NCBI RefSeq assembly: GCF_009741735.1 | Contig: NZ_WHOH01000001.1 | Coordinates: forward strand, 1,984,001 to 2,048,000 | Origin: Lentibacillus sp. JNUCC-1 | GTDB lineage: Bacteria; Bacillota; Bacilli; Bacillales; Amphibacillaceae | Reading direction: 5' to 3' | DNA length: 64,000 nt | Shown: piece after piece, positions 1 through 8,580 of the stretch | How the letters are laid out: each line of letters opens with the position of its first letter | Position numbering within the stretch: the stretch's first letter is position 1 | Notes under the pieces: generated by a model | The model's database searches: none | What the model saw: only the letters and a program-made list of their open reading frames with translations | Told to the model about the DNA's origin: nothing | Made by a program: the position numbers and the translations under genes

Positions 1-17
1 GTATCTTGAGTGAGCAT
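1..17 (-). CDS. 5' end of an unidentified gene (partial)
   Basis: Only about five codons are inside the window (reading M-L-T-Q-D). The start is supported by a strong ribosome binding site on the minus strand (AGGAGGGG, positions 27-34) nine bases upstream of the ATG at 15-17. The gene runs off the left edge, so its product cannot be named. It lies downstream of, and codirectional with, the two YibE/F genes. Confidence 0.4.
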
Positions 18-91
18 ATCACGTTTCCCCTCCTAGCTACAATTACGTTTAGGAGATGTGATTGGTTTCAGAGATTTCAGTTGGTTCCGTA

Positions 92-880
92 TTAATGTTT
101 CTCTTTATCTGCTTCCAAATGCTTTTCGCGCCTGTTCACCAAATAATACGCATTGACCCACGAGGCAATCGGGATGATTAGGGCAATGCCGATGCCCGCA
201 AAGCAAATGGTCATCATCTCGGCATTGAACACTTTGGAGTTGACGATCTCGCCAAACGTGTACTCCAGATCTTTAAACCATATCAGCAGACCCAAATAAC
301 CACCGATGAAAGCGAAAAACAAAGTATTCGCGTTAGAGCCGAGTATGTCCCTGCCAATGAGCAAACCGGATTTGAAAAGTTCTTTTCGGCTGATGCTGGG
401 GTGGTGCTGAAATATTTCACGCATCGGGGATGTGATGGAGATGGCCACGTCTGTTATGGCCCCGATCGTGCTCATAATGATCACGGCAGCACCAATTTTC
501 ACGAAATCGACGCCAAGGTAAAGGGAAAACACTTTAAGTTCATCTATTTCTTCTTCGCCAAAGCCCTGGATCTTGGCTTTTTTGGCAAATAGATAGATGA
601 ACGCTACCATAATGCTGATCGTAATGACGGTGGCAATAAAAGCCGTTACAGTCTTATTGTTGATCTGGTTAATGAAAAATAGGTTAATACAGCTGATGGC
701 CGTACATGCGATAACGGTCAGGATAATAGGATCCACAGCCGGGTCAAGCATAAACAGAACCGTCAGCATGATAATCGCAAAGTTGATAAATAACGAGAAA
801 AATGAACGGAGACCTTTTTTACCCCCGATCGCGATCATCAAGATGAGTAAAACAACGGAAAGCAATATCAGTACATTCAC
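92..880 (-). CDS. YibE/F family membrane protein, shorter subunit
   Basis: 262-residue polytopic membrane protein with about six to seven hydrophobic segments. The stretch around residues 130-185 (GAITDVAISITSP and GRDILGSNANTLFFAFIGG) is the conserved YibE/F core, and the same pattern occurs in the neighbouring protein. Its start overlaps the end of the upstream gene by 4 bp, so the two are translationally coupled and probably form a two-component membrane complex. The biochemical function of the family is not established. Family assignment rests on recall of the conserved core. Confidence 0.8.
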   Translation of the reverse strand: MNVLILLSVVLLILMIAIGGKKGLRSFFSLFINFAIIMLTVLFMLDPAVDPIILTVIACTAISCINLFFINQINNKTVTAFIATVITISIMVAFIYLFAKKAKIQGFGEEEIDELKVFSLYLGVDFVKIGAAVIIMSTIGAITDVAISITSPMREIFQHHPSISRKELFKSGLLIGRDILGSNANTLFFAFIGGYLGLLIWFKDLEYTFGEIVNSKVFNAEMMTICFAGIGIALIIPIASWVNAYYLVNRREKHLEADKEKH

Positions 881-2013
881 TGCTTAGCCCTCCTTCGTTC
901 AATGAAAAACAGTGTCGTATATAAACCAATTGGAATCGTTAGGACAATACCGATCCCTCCAGCGAGTGCTCGTGCCAGCTCCAGTGACAGATTCACAGAT
1001 AACGTAAAGTCTAGTGGAGAGAAGTTTTTAATATACACAATCAGCATCGGAATTGAACCACTGATATAAGCGAAAAATAAAATGTTGGTCATCGTTCCCA
1101 TAATGTCTTTTCCAATGTCGAACCCTGACTTTTTCAGAGCTTCCGCTGATATATTGTGGTCTTTTTCATAGAGTTCAAAGAGTGCAGCGGCGATGGAGAT
1201 AGCTACATCCATGACTGCTCCGAGCGAACCGATAAACAGCCCTGCCAAGAACACAAGCGTATACGGCCGAGTAAGAAATTGCATCTCTTCATAGCGCAAA
1301 CCGTTTTCATTGGTAATCCATAAAGCCAGAAAGGTAATAAGTAACGACATAGAGGTGCCTAATAAGGTTGCCACGATGGCAGCATACGTTTTTTCGTTAA
1401 AGCCGTTAATCACCAAGAGCGATAACACGGTGAAAATGATGGCTGTGAGGCCGCAAATAATAAGCAAGTTAACACCGGTGCTCACGTATATATCCAACGC
1501 GTACGAAAGAAGTATGATATTCACTGCTAGACTGATGCCGGCAAATAGGCCTTGTTTCCGTCCAACTAGGAGTAAGGTTAAGAAAAAGATCCATACAATG
1601 ATTAATAAATAATGATCACGCTTTACATCAGTGATCCCGCCAGTCAGTGTGTTTTTTTCGAGCGATTCTTTATCAATTGAAACGAACACATCATTTCCAG
1701 CCTTAAATTCATGATCGTAGGCACCTGAGTCAGAATAGTCATTTACGAGGCGGATTCGTTTTCCTTTATAATCGCTGTTTTTTAATTCCGCTATGATTTC
1801 TTGTGTGTAAATGTGATCTTCATTTCCGCGGCGATCTGTGACGGACGTCGTTTCTGTAATGGACGTTTCCAGCACATGCGCGATCGGACGGTTGTATAAG
1901 CTGTAATTATGGTGGACAAAAATAATTGAACCTGCCACCGTTAACATTGCCAAAACGGCCATGATCATCTGTTTTGGTGTTATATTTTTAATATACTGGG
2001 CCACAGCATTCAT
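877..2013 (-). CDS. YibE/F family membrane protein, longer subunit
   Basis: 378 residues: an N-terminal membrane anchor (residues about 15-35), an extracytoplasmic domain (about 40-130), then seven or so membrane spans. It carries the same core as the next gene (GAVMDVAISIAAAL, GKDIMGTMTNILFFAYISG). The start ATG at 2011-2013 is preceded by GGAGGA. It is the first gene of the pair and overlaps the shorter subunit by 4 bp. The extra extracytoplasmic domain suggests that the two homologous subunits have different roles; the substrate is unknown. Confidence 0.82.
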   Translation of the reverse strand: MNAVAQYIKNITPKQMIMAVLAMLTVAGSIIFVHHNYSLYNRPIAHVLETSITETTSVTDRRGNEDHIYTQEIIAELKNSDYKGKRIRLVNDYSDSGAYDHEFKAGNDVFVSIDKESLEKNTLTGGITDVKRDHYLLIIVWIFFLTLLLVGRKQGLFAGISLAVNIILLSYALDIYVSTGVNLLIICGLTAIIFTVLSLLVINGFNEKTYAAIVATLLGTSMSLLITFLALWITNENGLRYEEMQFLTRPYTLVFLAGLFIGSLGAVMDVAISIAAALFELYEKDHNISAEALKKSGFDIGKDIMGTMTNILFFAYISGSIPMLIVYIKNFSPLDFTLSVNLSLELARALAGGIGIVLTIPIGLYTTLFFIERRRAKQ

Positions 2014-2126
2014 AAACTGTCCTCCAAATTTCTACTTGCAATAATGAAACAAACATAGCAATAATCCTCAAACCGGTCAAGAAACGCGGTGAAATTGAAC
2101 TGTGATCATATATGCGCATTTTCTGT

Positions 2127-2555
2127 AAACTGCGAACTAATTAGTTAGATTTAATTTGGGATTTTATGACTGCCACTGGCAACCGCTCGGGGAAAACACT
2201 CCGCGTCCAGTGGGCGCTGATGAGCCTCCTCGCGCTGCGCGCTCCGGGGTCTCATCTAGGCTTTTGCTCCCACAGGAGTCTCCGTGTTTTCCCCGAGCTA
2301 GATATGAGAGGTTATTCTCTAATTCTTATGTGAGTAAAACCGTTCATGCCACTTAATAACATAGAGTGATTGGAGCGGAGGGAAGTCGACTCCTGCGGGA
2401 ACAGCACGAGTCCGAAGACCCCGCAGAGGTGGTCTTCCTCGAGGAGGCTGAGGCCGTGCCCGCGGAAAGCAACTTCCCGCAGCGCAAATCACGATACTCT
2501 CATTATGGTCAGTTGCCAGAAGCAGTCATTCCAAGTTTTCACTGGTTCGCAGTTT
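2127..2555. repeat. Structured interspersed repeat, copy A (429 bp)
   Basis: Bounded by an inverted terminal motif, AAACTGCGAAC at 2127-2137 and its complement at 2545-2555. The left half holds a 15-bp perfect inverted repeat (2185-2199 with 2284-2298, GCTCGGGGAAAACAC) enclosing further complementary stretches. The right half holds a second hairpin (GGGAAGT at 2380-2386 with ACTTCCC at 2472-2478). The right half resembles the reverse complement of the left half (shared ACTCCTG-GGGA and GAGGAGGCT words), so the element is a head-to-head pair of related hairpin modules. A copy of the same length lies in inverse orientation at 46031-46459. No convincing protein is encoded. Confidence 0.85.
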
Positions 2556-2687
2556 GTGTCGACTGTGTTGTAAGGGTAGTTTATAAAATAGAAATTTTTA
2601 AGGGGAGGTTTGAAACACATCCGTTGTGTTAGTGGAACTTTAGCCATACACTGTTTGTATATTAGATATACGAAAGGAGATACGGTG

Positions 2688-3617
2688 GTGGCGATGATGA
2701 AGGCGATTGTTAAGCAAAGCAGAAATCCAGAAGATCTGGCAGTTGTTGATATGCCGATTCCTGACATAAATGAAAATGAGATGCTGGTGAAGATGAAAGC
2801 AATTGGGGTAGGGATTCATGATGGGTATTTTCATGCATCTGATGTGACCTATCCGTACACCATTGGCATTGAAGGAGCTGGTATCATTGAAAAAACCGGT
2901 GACAATGTGGCGGAGTATGGATTAGGTGATCGTATTGCTTTTGTCAGTATGATGCAGCCTAAAGGTGGTACTTGGGCAGAATATGCAGTTCTAGATAAGA
3001 ATTCACTAATTTTCGCAATCCCCGAGCAAATGGATTTCACTGAAGCAGCGGCTATTCCTGTAGCCGGAAATACGGTGATCAAGGCGTTGAGCAGTTTTAA
3101 TATGGAACGTGGCGGGACGTTATTCATTGCCGGCGCTTCAGGCGCGATCGGCACATTTGCTATACAGCTGGCTAAAAGCAGAGGCTATCAAGTCGCAGCT
3201 TCCGCTTCCAGCAAAAATCATGAATACATGCGTTCCCTGGGTGCGGATAAAACCGTTGATTACCGTGACGAAGACTGGATTGAACAGGTTCGGGCATGGG
3301 CACTAGGAGAGGGCGTGGACGCCGCCCTGGCCATCCAGCCCAATACCGCTTATGACAGCATGCAGACGGTGAAAAACGGTGGTAAAGTCGTCACAGTCTC
3401 AGGCGAGCGTGTTGCAGGGGAAAGAGGCATTGAGGTTGAGCAAGTGTCACATCAGGTCGACATTAAGCAATCTCTAAACAATATGGTGCATGACATTGCC
3501 AATAAAGAGATGCAGCTTACGATTGAACACGTTTATCCGTTCGAAGACGGAATCAAGGCTTTGCAAAAAACGGTAACACGTCATGCACAAGGTAAAGCAG
3601 TGATAAAAGTGGATTAA
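2688..3617 (+). CDS. Zinc-independent alcohol dehydrogenase / quinone oxidoreductase family protein
   Basis: About 309 residues of the medium-chain dehydrogenase/reductase superfamily. There is an N-terminal GroES-like domain (IGIEGAGIIEKTGDNV, GDRIAFV) and a Rossmann NAD(P)H-binding domain with the motif AGASGAIGTFAIQLAK. The structural and catalytic cysteines of zinc alcohol dehydrogenases are absent, as in quinone oxidoreductases. The reading frame extends upstream, but the AAAGGAG at 2673-2679 points to the GTG at 2688 (alternatives GTG 2685, ATG 2694). A terminator follows at once, so it is probably monocistronic. Substrate unknown. Confidence 0.85.
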   Translation: MAMMKAIVKQSRNPEDLAVVDMPIPDINENEMLVKMKAIGVGIHDGYFHASDVTYPYTIGIEGAGIIEKTGDNVAEYGLGDRIAFVSMMQPKGGTWAEYAVLDKNSLIFAIPEQMDFTEAAAIPVAGNTVIKALSSFNMERGGTLFIAGASGAIGTFAIQLAKSRGYQVAASASSKNHEYMRSLGADKTVDYRDEDWIEQVRAWALGEGVDAALAIQPNTAYDSMQTVKNGGKVVTVSGERVAGERGIEVEQVSHQVDIKQSLNNMVHDIANKEMQLTIEHVYPFEDGIKALQKTVTRHAQGKAVIKVD

Positions 3618-3630
3618 TATCGTCCCGTTA

Positions 3631-3677
3631 ATAGAACATCATCCAGACTGACTGCTGGATGATGTTCTATTTTTTTA
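3631..3677 (+). terminator. Rho-independent terminator after the oxidoreductase gene
   Basis: A 16-bp stem (ATAGAACATCATCCAG pairing with CTGGATGATGTTCTAT) around an 8-base loop, followed by a run of seven T. Confidence 0.9.
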
Positions 3678-3761
3678 TTATGAAATATACGCGCTGTTAA
3701 AATTATTGCCAAGTTCCATGTCCTGCATCATCGTCTACCCCCTAGAGTTGCATTTCCGCTT

Positions 3762-4655
3762 TTATTCTTTGAGCAATTTGTTCCCGTGAAGCAGCTCCAT
3801 AAATGCCTGAAGCGCTTTTGTCCGAAAAGGTGAAGCTGTTACTACAGAAAACTGTCTTTTAACGGGCAACCCTTCTGCGTCAATAGGCAGAAGATCTCCA
3901 CTAATCACTTCTCTTTGAATAGCCCACTCTGATAACAAACTGATGCCAAGCCCCGCTCCAACTGCCTCTTTAATGGGCTGCGTGCTGGAGAAGTTAATCA
4001 TGTGACGGGGTGTGACGCCAAACTGTTTAAACAAGCTTTCTGCGGCCTCTCGTGTCCCTGATCCCACTTCTCGAAGCACCCATGTTTCATTTTCTAATTC
4101 CGTTAAAGCGATTGGTTTATTTTTTTGAGCAAGCGGATGGTCAGGGGATGCGATGATTACCATGCGATCCTCCGCAAAAACCTCCTTCTCCATATGCTGT
4201 TCCTGTTTGAAATGCCCTTCCACAATCCCAATGTCCAGTTCATGCCTTTTAACAGCTTCAGCTACATCTGCTGTATTGCCGATTGTGATTGAAGGTTTGA
4301 TTCCGGGATAGTGATGTTGTAAATCAGCAATAATATGGGGGAGCACATACTCGCCAAATGTATAGCTGGCACCTACTGACAAGGGACCGCTTGCTTTGTT
4401 GGCCATATCGTCCACTAGTCTTTGCATTTTTTCATATAAGCCGATAATTTCTTTTCCGTGGTGGTAAACAATCTCACCTGCTTTGTTGAGACGGACGTAT
4501 TTATTGGTGCGCTCAAGCAGTCTTGTACCGATATTTTCTTCAAATGTTCGAATATACTGGCTGACGGCTGGCTGAGTCATATGCAATTCTTCTGCAGCTC
4601 GGGAGAAGTTTTCCTTTTCTGCGACTGTAATAAAGACGAGCAAATGCTGATCCAT
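3762..4655 (-). CDS. LysR family transcriptional regulator
   Basis: 297 residues. The N-terminal winged helix-turn-helix (residues 1-60, NFSRAAEELHMTQPAVSQYI) is typical of LysR, followed by a substrate-binding domain (about 90-295). It is divergently transcribed from the YeiH-type transporter gene across an AT-rich gap of about 100 bp, the usual layout for a LysR regulator and its target. The YeiH/LysR pairing is known in other bacteria. The effector is not evident; CysL-like regulators are the closest match I recall. Confidence 0.9.
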   Translation of the reverse strand: MDQHLLVFITVAEKENFSRAAEELHMTQPAVSQYIRTFEENIGTRLLERTNKYVRLNKAGEIVYHHGKEIIGLYEKMQRLVDDMANKASGPLSVGASYTFGEYVLPHIIADLQHHYPGIKPSITIGNTADVAEAVKRHELDIGIVEGHFKQEQHMEKEVFAEDRMVIIASPDHPLAQKNKPIALTELENETWVLREVGSGTREAAESLFKQFGVTPRHMINFSSTQPIKEAVGAGLGISLLSEWAIQREVISGDLLPIDAEGLPVKRQFSVVTASPFRTKALQAFMELLHGNKLLKE

Positions 4656-4769
4656 CTAACTCCCCCTTTTAGCCCTATTATATCATTTTACTTATCATCA
4701 TCATTATAAATAATTATTTTTCTTATCGTAAAAATTGCTATATCCTTATTTCAGGAGGTGTTTTTGCAC

Positions 4770-5797
4770 GTGGTGGAAAATATGAAACAACAAACAAACA
4801 AGAAACCTTCACCTGCAGCAGCTTGGATTGGCGGTGTTGGTTTTACATTTTTAATTGCTTTACTGGGTTATTTACTGGCAATGGTACCGGGGTTTGACCG
4901 GGTTGGCCAGTTGGCATGCGCGATTATTATTGCGGTAATTTACCGGCAAATATTCGGCTATCCTGAGGTGATCAGACCAGGTATTGCATTCTCATCCAAG
5001 CGCCTTTTGCGAGCCGCCATTATATTATATGGACTCAAATTAAATATTGATGTGGTTTTAAATGACGGTCTGGGGTTATTGGCGCGTGATGCCGCGGTAA
5101 TCGCATTTGCTATTTTTGCGATCGTCGGATTGGCGAAAGTGTTTAAAGCAGATAAAAAAATCTCGCTCCTGCTTGGTGTTGGAACAGGTGTGTGCGGGGC
5201 TGCAGCGATTGCAGCGATTGCACCGATTGTGAAGTCAAAAGATGAGGATACAGCCATTGGTGTCGGGATTATCGCTTTAATGGGACCGTGTTTGCGATTG
5301 CGTATACCATCCTGCGTCCGATTTTACCAATTGATGCGATTCAGTATGGCATTTGGTCCGGAACAAGTTTGCATGAAGTTGCTCACGTCGCATTAGCAGC
5401 GGCTCCGGGCGGGGAAGATGCGCTTGCAATCGGGCTTCTGGCAAAGTTGGGCCGGGTATTCTTGCTTGTGCCGTTATCGTTTATTTTCATTTATATTATG
5501 AAACGTAAGAACAAAAATTCCGGCGAAACAGATGCTAAAATTGAATTTCCATGGTTCCTTGTTGGATTCATTATTTTAAGTATCCTTGGAAGTTATGTTT
5601 TCGGGCGTTCAATTCCAGTTTCAGATAATGTCATGGAAGGCGTTGCTACCTTAACCACATGGCTTCTGACTGCTGCTATGGTTGGTCTTGGCCTGAACGT
5701 CAGCTTGAAAGACTTGCGCACAAAGGCATTACGGCCGCTAGCTGCGATGACCGTTGTATCATTCGCATTATCCGTTATTGTTTACTTCATTATTTAA
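4770..5797 (+). pseudogene. Putative sulfate exporter (YeiH/UPF0324) family transporter, frameshifted
   Basis: A polytopic membrane protein of the YeiH family, split between two frames. The first part reads to ALMG near 5282 and the second continues with TVFAIAYTILRPILPID from about 5284. The junction (ATGGGACCGTG at 5280-5290) lacks one base, most simply a G of a GGGG run, relative to the expected ATG GGN ACC GTG. The start is GTG 4770 with AGGAGGTG at 4753-4760. The joined product would be about 343 residues. It may be a true pseudogene or an indel error. It is divergent from the LysR gene and followed by a UspA gene. Confidence 0.82.
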
Positions 5798-5814
5798 GGG
5801 GGAGGTCATGTATC

Positions 5815-6234
5815 ATGAAACACATTGTATTTGCGACAGATGGCTCAGAGTCGTCTGATCGTGCAGGGGAAATGGCGCGGGATTATTTGCAAGCGTGGCC
5901 CGAAGCCAAGCTTACGGTTCTCTATGTGACAGCTCGAGAGAATTATACCTATGATCTGGTCTCAGAGGCCGTTGATCAGCATGAAGCAAAAGTGGCTGAA
6001 CAGATCAAAGCAAATATGGTGGATCATCTTTTCGAAGCGTGGAAAGACCGGGTTGAATTTGTTCATGAAGTCGGGCACCCGAGCTCCACCATTTGCCGTG
6101 TAGGACGCGAAAAGGATGCCGATTTGATTATTGTTGGCAGTCATGGCCGGGGATTCATCGACCGGGCCATTGTCGGCAGTGTCGCACGCGCTGTCCTAAA
6201 CCGCACCCACTTGCCGGTACTCGTTGCCAGATAA
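5815..6234 (+). CDS. Universal stress protein UspA family
   Basis: 139 residues forming one Usp domain: the N-terminal strand IVFATDGSESSDRA, then a C-terminal nucleotide-binding motif (GSHGRGFIDRAIVGSVARAVL) matching the G-2x-G-9x-G-S pattern of ATP-binding Usps. The start ATG 5815 follows a GGGGGAGG ribosome binding site 18 bp after the transporter stop, so the two were probably cotranscribed. UspA proteins often sit beside transporters, where a regulatory role is suspected. Confidence 0.9.
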   Translation: MKHIVFATDGSESSDRAGEMARDYLQAWPEAKLTVLYVTARENYTYDLVSEAVDQHEAKVAEQIKANMVDHLFEAWKDRVEFVHEVGHPSSTICRVGREKDADLIIVGSHGRGFIDRAIVGSVARAVLNRTHLPVLVAR

Positions 6235-6240
6235 ATTAAT

Positions 6241-6280
6241 AGCATGAGCTTTGGATCTGTTCTGAAGCTCATGCTTTTTT
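6241..6280 (+). terminator. Terminator after the UspA gene
   Basis: AGCATGAGCTT pairs with AAGCTCATGCT around an 11-13 base loop and is followed by six T. It sits between convergent genes and may serve both. Confidence 0.85.
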
Positions 6281-6992
6281 ACTTCTTAATCAATCTGGAA
6301 AAAGGGACGAGTAGGGAAAAGGCACCCAACGTAATGAGGCAAAGGTTCACATAATACCAGACTCCGCTGCCGAGAAAGTTCAAGAGTGTGAAGGCGGAGG
6401 TGGCTCGGGCGAGGAATAAGAAATTTGCATTGAGCCAAGGGTTAATGAAAAAGCCTACTAAAGCTGCATAAACGAGTAAATAGGCATATGAGGTCCACAT
6501 AGATCGCCATGTAATCGCAACTTGTGACGTCAGGATAAGGAAGAGTCCTGACCAGGAGATGGCCATATGGTGGATGAAGAATTTCCAAAACCGATAATGA
6601 GGGAAATCATAGATCAGTTCAGGGGTTAACACAGCAAGTAATGCAGGTATGAAAGCGATGAAGTAAGTGATTTGAATGAGCTTTTTGTGATAGGTCAGAA
6701 GTGCGGTTGCAGCAACAAGTCCTGCAATGCCGCATAGGTGCAGTGGCAAATACCCCCTGGCGTTCCATACCCCATGGACAACGGCCCATATTTGGTAGGA
6801 CACCTCAGCCAAGGTCAATATGGCAAATAACGCCCATCTAATACCTTGCACCATACTAGGATGCGCTATCAGCTTTTTTGGATAAACAATCAGCAGTATG
6901 AGGCCAGCAATGTACACTGCCAGGACGATCAAATGATTCTGCCCAAAAAGACTAAAAGGTGTTCCGACCGGATTGCCAAACACAGATGACAC
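6279..6992 (-). CDS. TIGR02206 (YwaF-type) family membrane protein
   Basis: 237 residues with about seven membrane segments and little soluble sequence. The pattern PLHLCGIAG near residue 80 and the overall length match the YwaF/TIGR02206 family of unknown function. The start is a GTG (6990-6992) preceded by GGGGGAGTGAG. It lies downstream of fabI on the same strand, separated by a terminator. Confidence 0.8.
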   Translation of the reverse strand: MSSVFGNPVGTPFSLFGQNHLIVLAVYIAGLILLIVYPKKLIAHPSMVQGIRWALFAILTLAEVSYQIWAVVHGVWNARGYLPLHLCGIAGLVAATALLTYHKKLIQITYFIAFIPALLAVLTPELIYDFPHYRFWKFFIHHMAISWSGLFLILTSQVAITWRSMWTSYAYLLVYAALVGFFINPWLNANFLFLARATSAFTLLNFLGSGVWYYVNLCLITLGAFSLLVPFSRLIKK

Positions 6993-7013
6993 GAACCGCT
7001 CACTCCCCCGAGA

Positions 7014-7049
7014 GATTAAAAAGAGCGCAGAGTCACCAGTACTCTGCGC
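7014..7049 (-). terminator. Terminator after fabI
   Basis: On the minus strand, GCGCAGAGT and ACTCTGCGC form a 9-bp stem (7025-7033 with 7041-7049) followed by a T-rich stretch (A-rich on the plus strand, 7012-7024). Confidence 0.8.
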
Positions 7050-7059
7050 CTATTTACAC

Positions 7060-7836
7060 TTAGCCTCCAATAATATGGTAGCCGGAATCCACGTGCATCA
7101 CTTCTCCTGTCACTCCACGAGACAAGTCGCTTAAGAAGAACAGCGTAGCATCTCCCACCTGGTCTTGGTCGACATTTCGGCGCAACGGTGCTTTTTCTTC
7201 AATAACAGAGAACTTTTCGTTAAAACCAGCAACACCTTTGGCAGATAGGGTGCGAATTGGTCCGGCTGATACTGCATTGACACGGACGCCGTACTTACCC
7301 ATATCCTCGGCCAAGTAGCGGACACTCGCCTCAAGAGATGCTTTGGCAACCCCCATCACATTATAATCTTTAATCACGCGCTCTGAACCAAGATAGGTTT
7401 GCGTCACAATACCGCCACCTTCTGTCATCAGAGGCTTAGCAGCTTTCGTCACAGCCACAAGGGAATACGCACTGATTTCTTGTGCAAGCAGAAAGCCATT
7501 CCGTGATGTATCGGCATACTCACCTTGAAGCTCATCACGATTGGCAAATGCAACTGAGTGAACCACTCCATGGATCACTCCGACTTTTTCTTTGATTTCA
7601 TTAAAAGCTGACTCGATGCTTTCATCACTTGCAACATCACACGTTACAATGGCTTTAGGCGTAATGTCATTATCATCAAGGAGTTTGGTCAGTTTTTTAT
7701 ATGACCGCTCCTGCCGGTTGGTAAAAATTAAATTAGCCCCGGCATTATGTAAAGATCTCGTGATGCCCCAGGCGATGCTGCGCTGATTCGCAACGCCCAT
7801 AACAACAATGTTTTTATCCTTTAAAAGATTTGACAT
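7060..7836 (-). CDS. fabI: Enoyl-[acyl-carrier-protein] reductase (NADH), FabI
   Basis: 258 residues, the usual FabI length. It begins with the variant Rossmann motif GVANQRSIAWGI typical of FabI and has the catalytic pattern Y-x6-K (YNVMGVAK) plus the conserved SAGPIRTLSAKG segment. FabI performs the last reduction of each fatty acid elongation cycle in the cytoplasm. The start ATG (7834-7836) has an AGGAGGT site. A possible FapR operator overlaps that ribosome binding site. Confidence 0.95.
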   Translation of the reverse strand: MSNLLKDKNIVVMGVANQRSIAWGITRSLHNAGANLIFTNRQERSYKKLTKLLDDNDITPKAIVTCDVASDESIESAFNEIKEKVGVIHGVVHSVAFANRDELQGEYADTSRNGFLLAQEISAYSLVAVTKAAKPLMTEGGGIVTQTYLGSERVIKDYNVMGVAKASLEASVRYLAEDMGKYGVRVNAVSAGPIRTLSAKGVAGFNEKFSVIEEKAPLRRNVDQDQVGDATLFFLSDLSRGVTGEVMHVDSGYHIIGG

Positions 7837-7839
7837 AGT

Positions 7840-7858
7840 ATTAGTACCTCCTGCTAAT
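7840..7858 (-). promoter_or_regulatory. Possible FapR operator in the fabI leader
   Basis: ATTAGTACCTCCTGCTAAT is an imperfect palindrome resembling the FapR box of Bacillales (TTAGTACCT-N-TACTAA type) that represses fatty acid synthesis genes. It overlaps the fabI ribosome binding site. The match is from memory, and chance similarity cannot be excluded. Confidence 0.45.
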
Positions 7859-7869
7859 AGTCTTTCTTC

Positions 7870-7898
7870 ATTATAACTTAACCGATATCTGTTAGGAA
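7870..7898 (-). promoter_or_regulatory. Candidate fabI promoter
   Basis: On the minus strand a perfect TATAAT (7870-7875) lies about 35 bp upstream of the fabI start. The -35 hexamer at 17-bp spacing (TTCCTA) is weak. Confidence 0.4.
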
Positions 7899-7953
7899 AG
7901 AAAGGACTTTTCTGTGGTTGGAAAAAATATTTTCGAAAAAACCCATTTACCCC

Positions 7954-7982
7954 TTTACAAAAGTGGACAAACTGGATATAAT
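7954..7982 (+). promoter_or_regulatory. Sigma-A promoter of the tRNA operon
   Basis: TTTACA (7954-7959), a 17-bp spacer and a perfect TATAAT (7977-7982), about 18 bp before the first tRNA. This is a near-consensus vegetative promoter, as expected for stable RNA genes. Confidence 0.85.
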
Positions 7983-8000
7983 GAAATTCGTTCTGTTCGT

Positions 8001-8075
8001 GGCCCGTTGGTCAAGCGGTTAAGACACCGCCCTTTCACGGCGGTAACACGGGTTCGAATCCCGTACGGGTCACCA
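8001..8075 (+). tRNA. tRNA-Glu (TTC)
   Basis: Acceptor GGCCCGT pairs with ACGGGTC. The anticodon loop is CTTTCAC with anticodon TTC, the T arm contains GGTTCGAATCC, and the 3' CCA is encoded. First gene of the operon. Confidence 0.96.
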
Positions 8076-8079
8076 TTAT

Positions 8080-8154
<75 letters not shown>

Positions 8155-8174
8155 TTTTATTATGATCTTGCTTT

Positions 8175-8259
8175 GGAGGGGTAGCGAAGTGGCTAAACGC
8201 GGCGGACTGTAAATCCGCTCCCTCAGGGTTCGGCAGTTCGAATCTGCCCCCCTCCACCA
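8175..8259 (+). tRNA. tRNA-Tyr (GTA)
   Basis: 85 nt with the long variable arm of class II bacterial tRNA-Tyr. Acceptor GGAGGGG pairs with CCCCTCC, the anticodon loop is CTGTAAA (GTA) and the CCA is encoded. Confidence 0.96.
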
Positions 8260-8319
8260 TTTGTATAATTTATTCAATATCTGGGTACGATACAACTAAT
8301 ATGTTTATATGAATTATGT

Positions 8320-8394
8320 TGGGCTATAGCCAAGCGGTAAGGCAACGGGTTTTGGTCCCGTCATTCCCAGGTTCGAATCCTGGTAGCCCAGCCA
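8320..8394 (+). tRNA. tRNA-Gln (TTG)
   Basis: Acceptor TGGGCTA pairs with TAGCCCA, the anticodon stem ACGGG/CCCGT encloses TTTTGGT (anticodon TTG) and the CCA is encoded. The U1-A72 pair is usual for bacterial tRNA-Gln. Confidence 0.95.
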
Positions 8395-8416
8395 TTTTTA
8401 TGCCCAAAATCCTTTT

Positions 8417-8447
8417 TACAGGAGCCATTAGCTCAGTCGGTAGAGCA
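8417..8447 (+). pseudogene. Truncated 5' fragment of tRNA-Lys
   Basis: A 31-bp stretch (TACAG plus the first 26 nt of tRNA-Lys: acceptor 5' strand and D arm) repeats at 8576-8606 with one mismatch. After AGAGCA the sequence diverges, with no anticodon or T arm, so this is a broken copy. 128 bp of unrelated sequence separate it from the intact gene. Confidence 0.8.
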
Positions 8448-8580
8448 AGCCGTAAACTTCTTTGAACTTGCATCCGGTTGTAGGCTTGCGAGGAGTGCGG
8501 CATCACTGAACTTACTTGCAACACGACGAGCATCGTAGCGATAAGCTAACCAATAGGAAGCGGCGCAACATTTAATACAG

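Noticed and set aside
2156..2632. Open reading frames of 66-92 codons inside repeat copy A
   Set aside because: They lie wholly or mostly in the structured repeat, recur only because the repeat recurs (46005-46430), have no ribosome binding site and follow hairpin arms.
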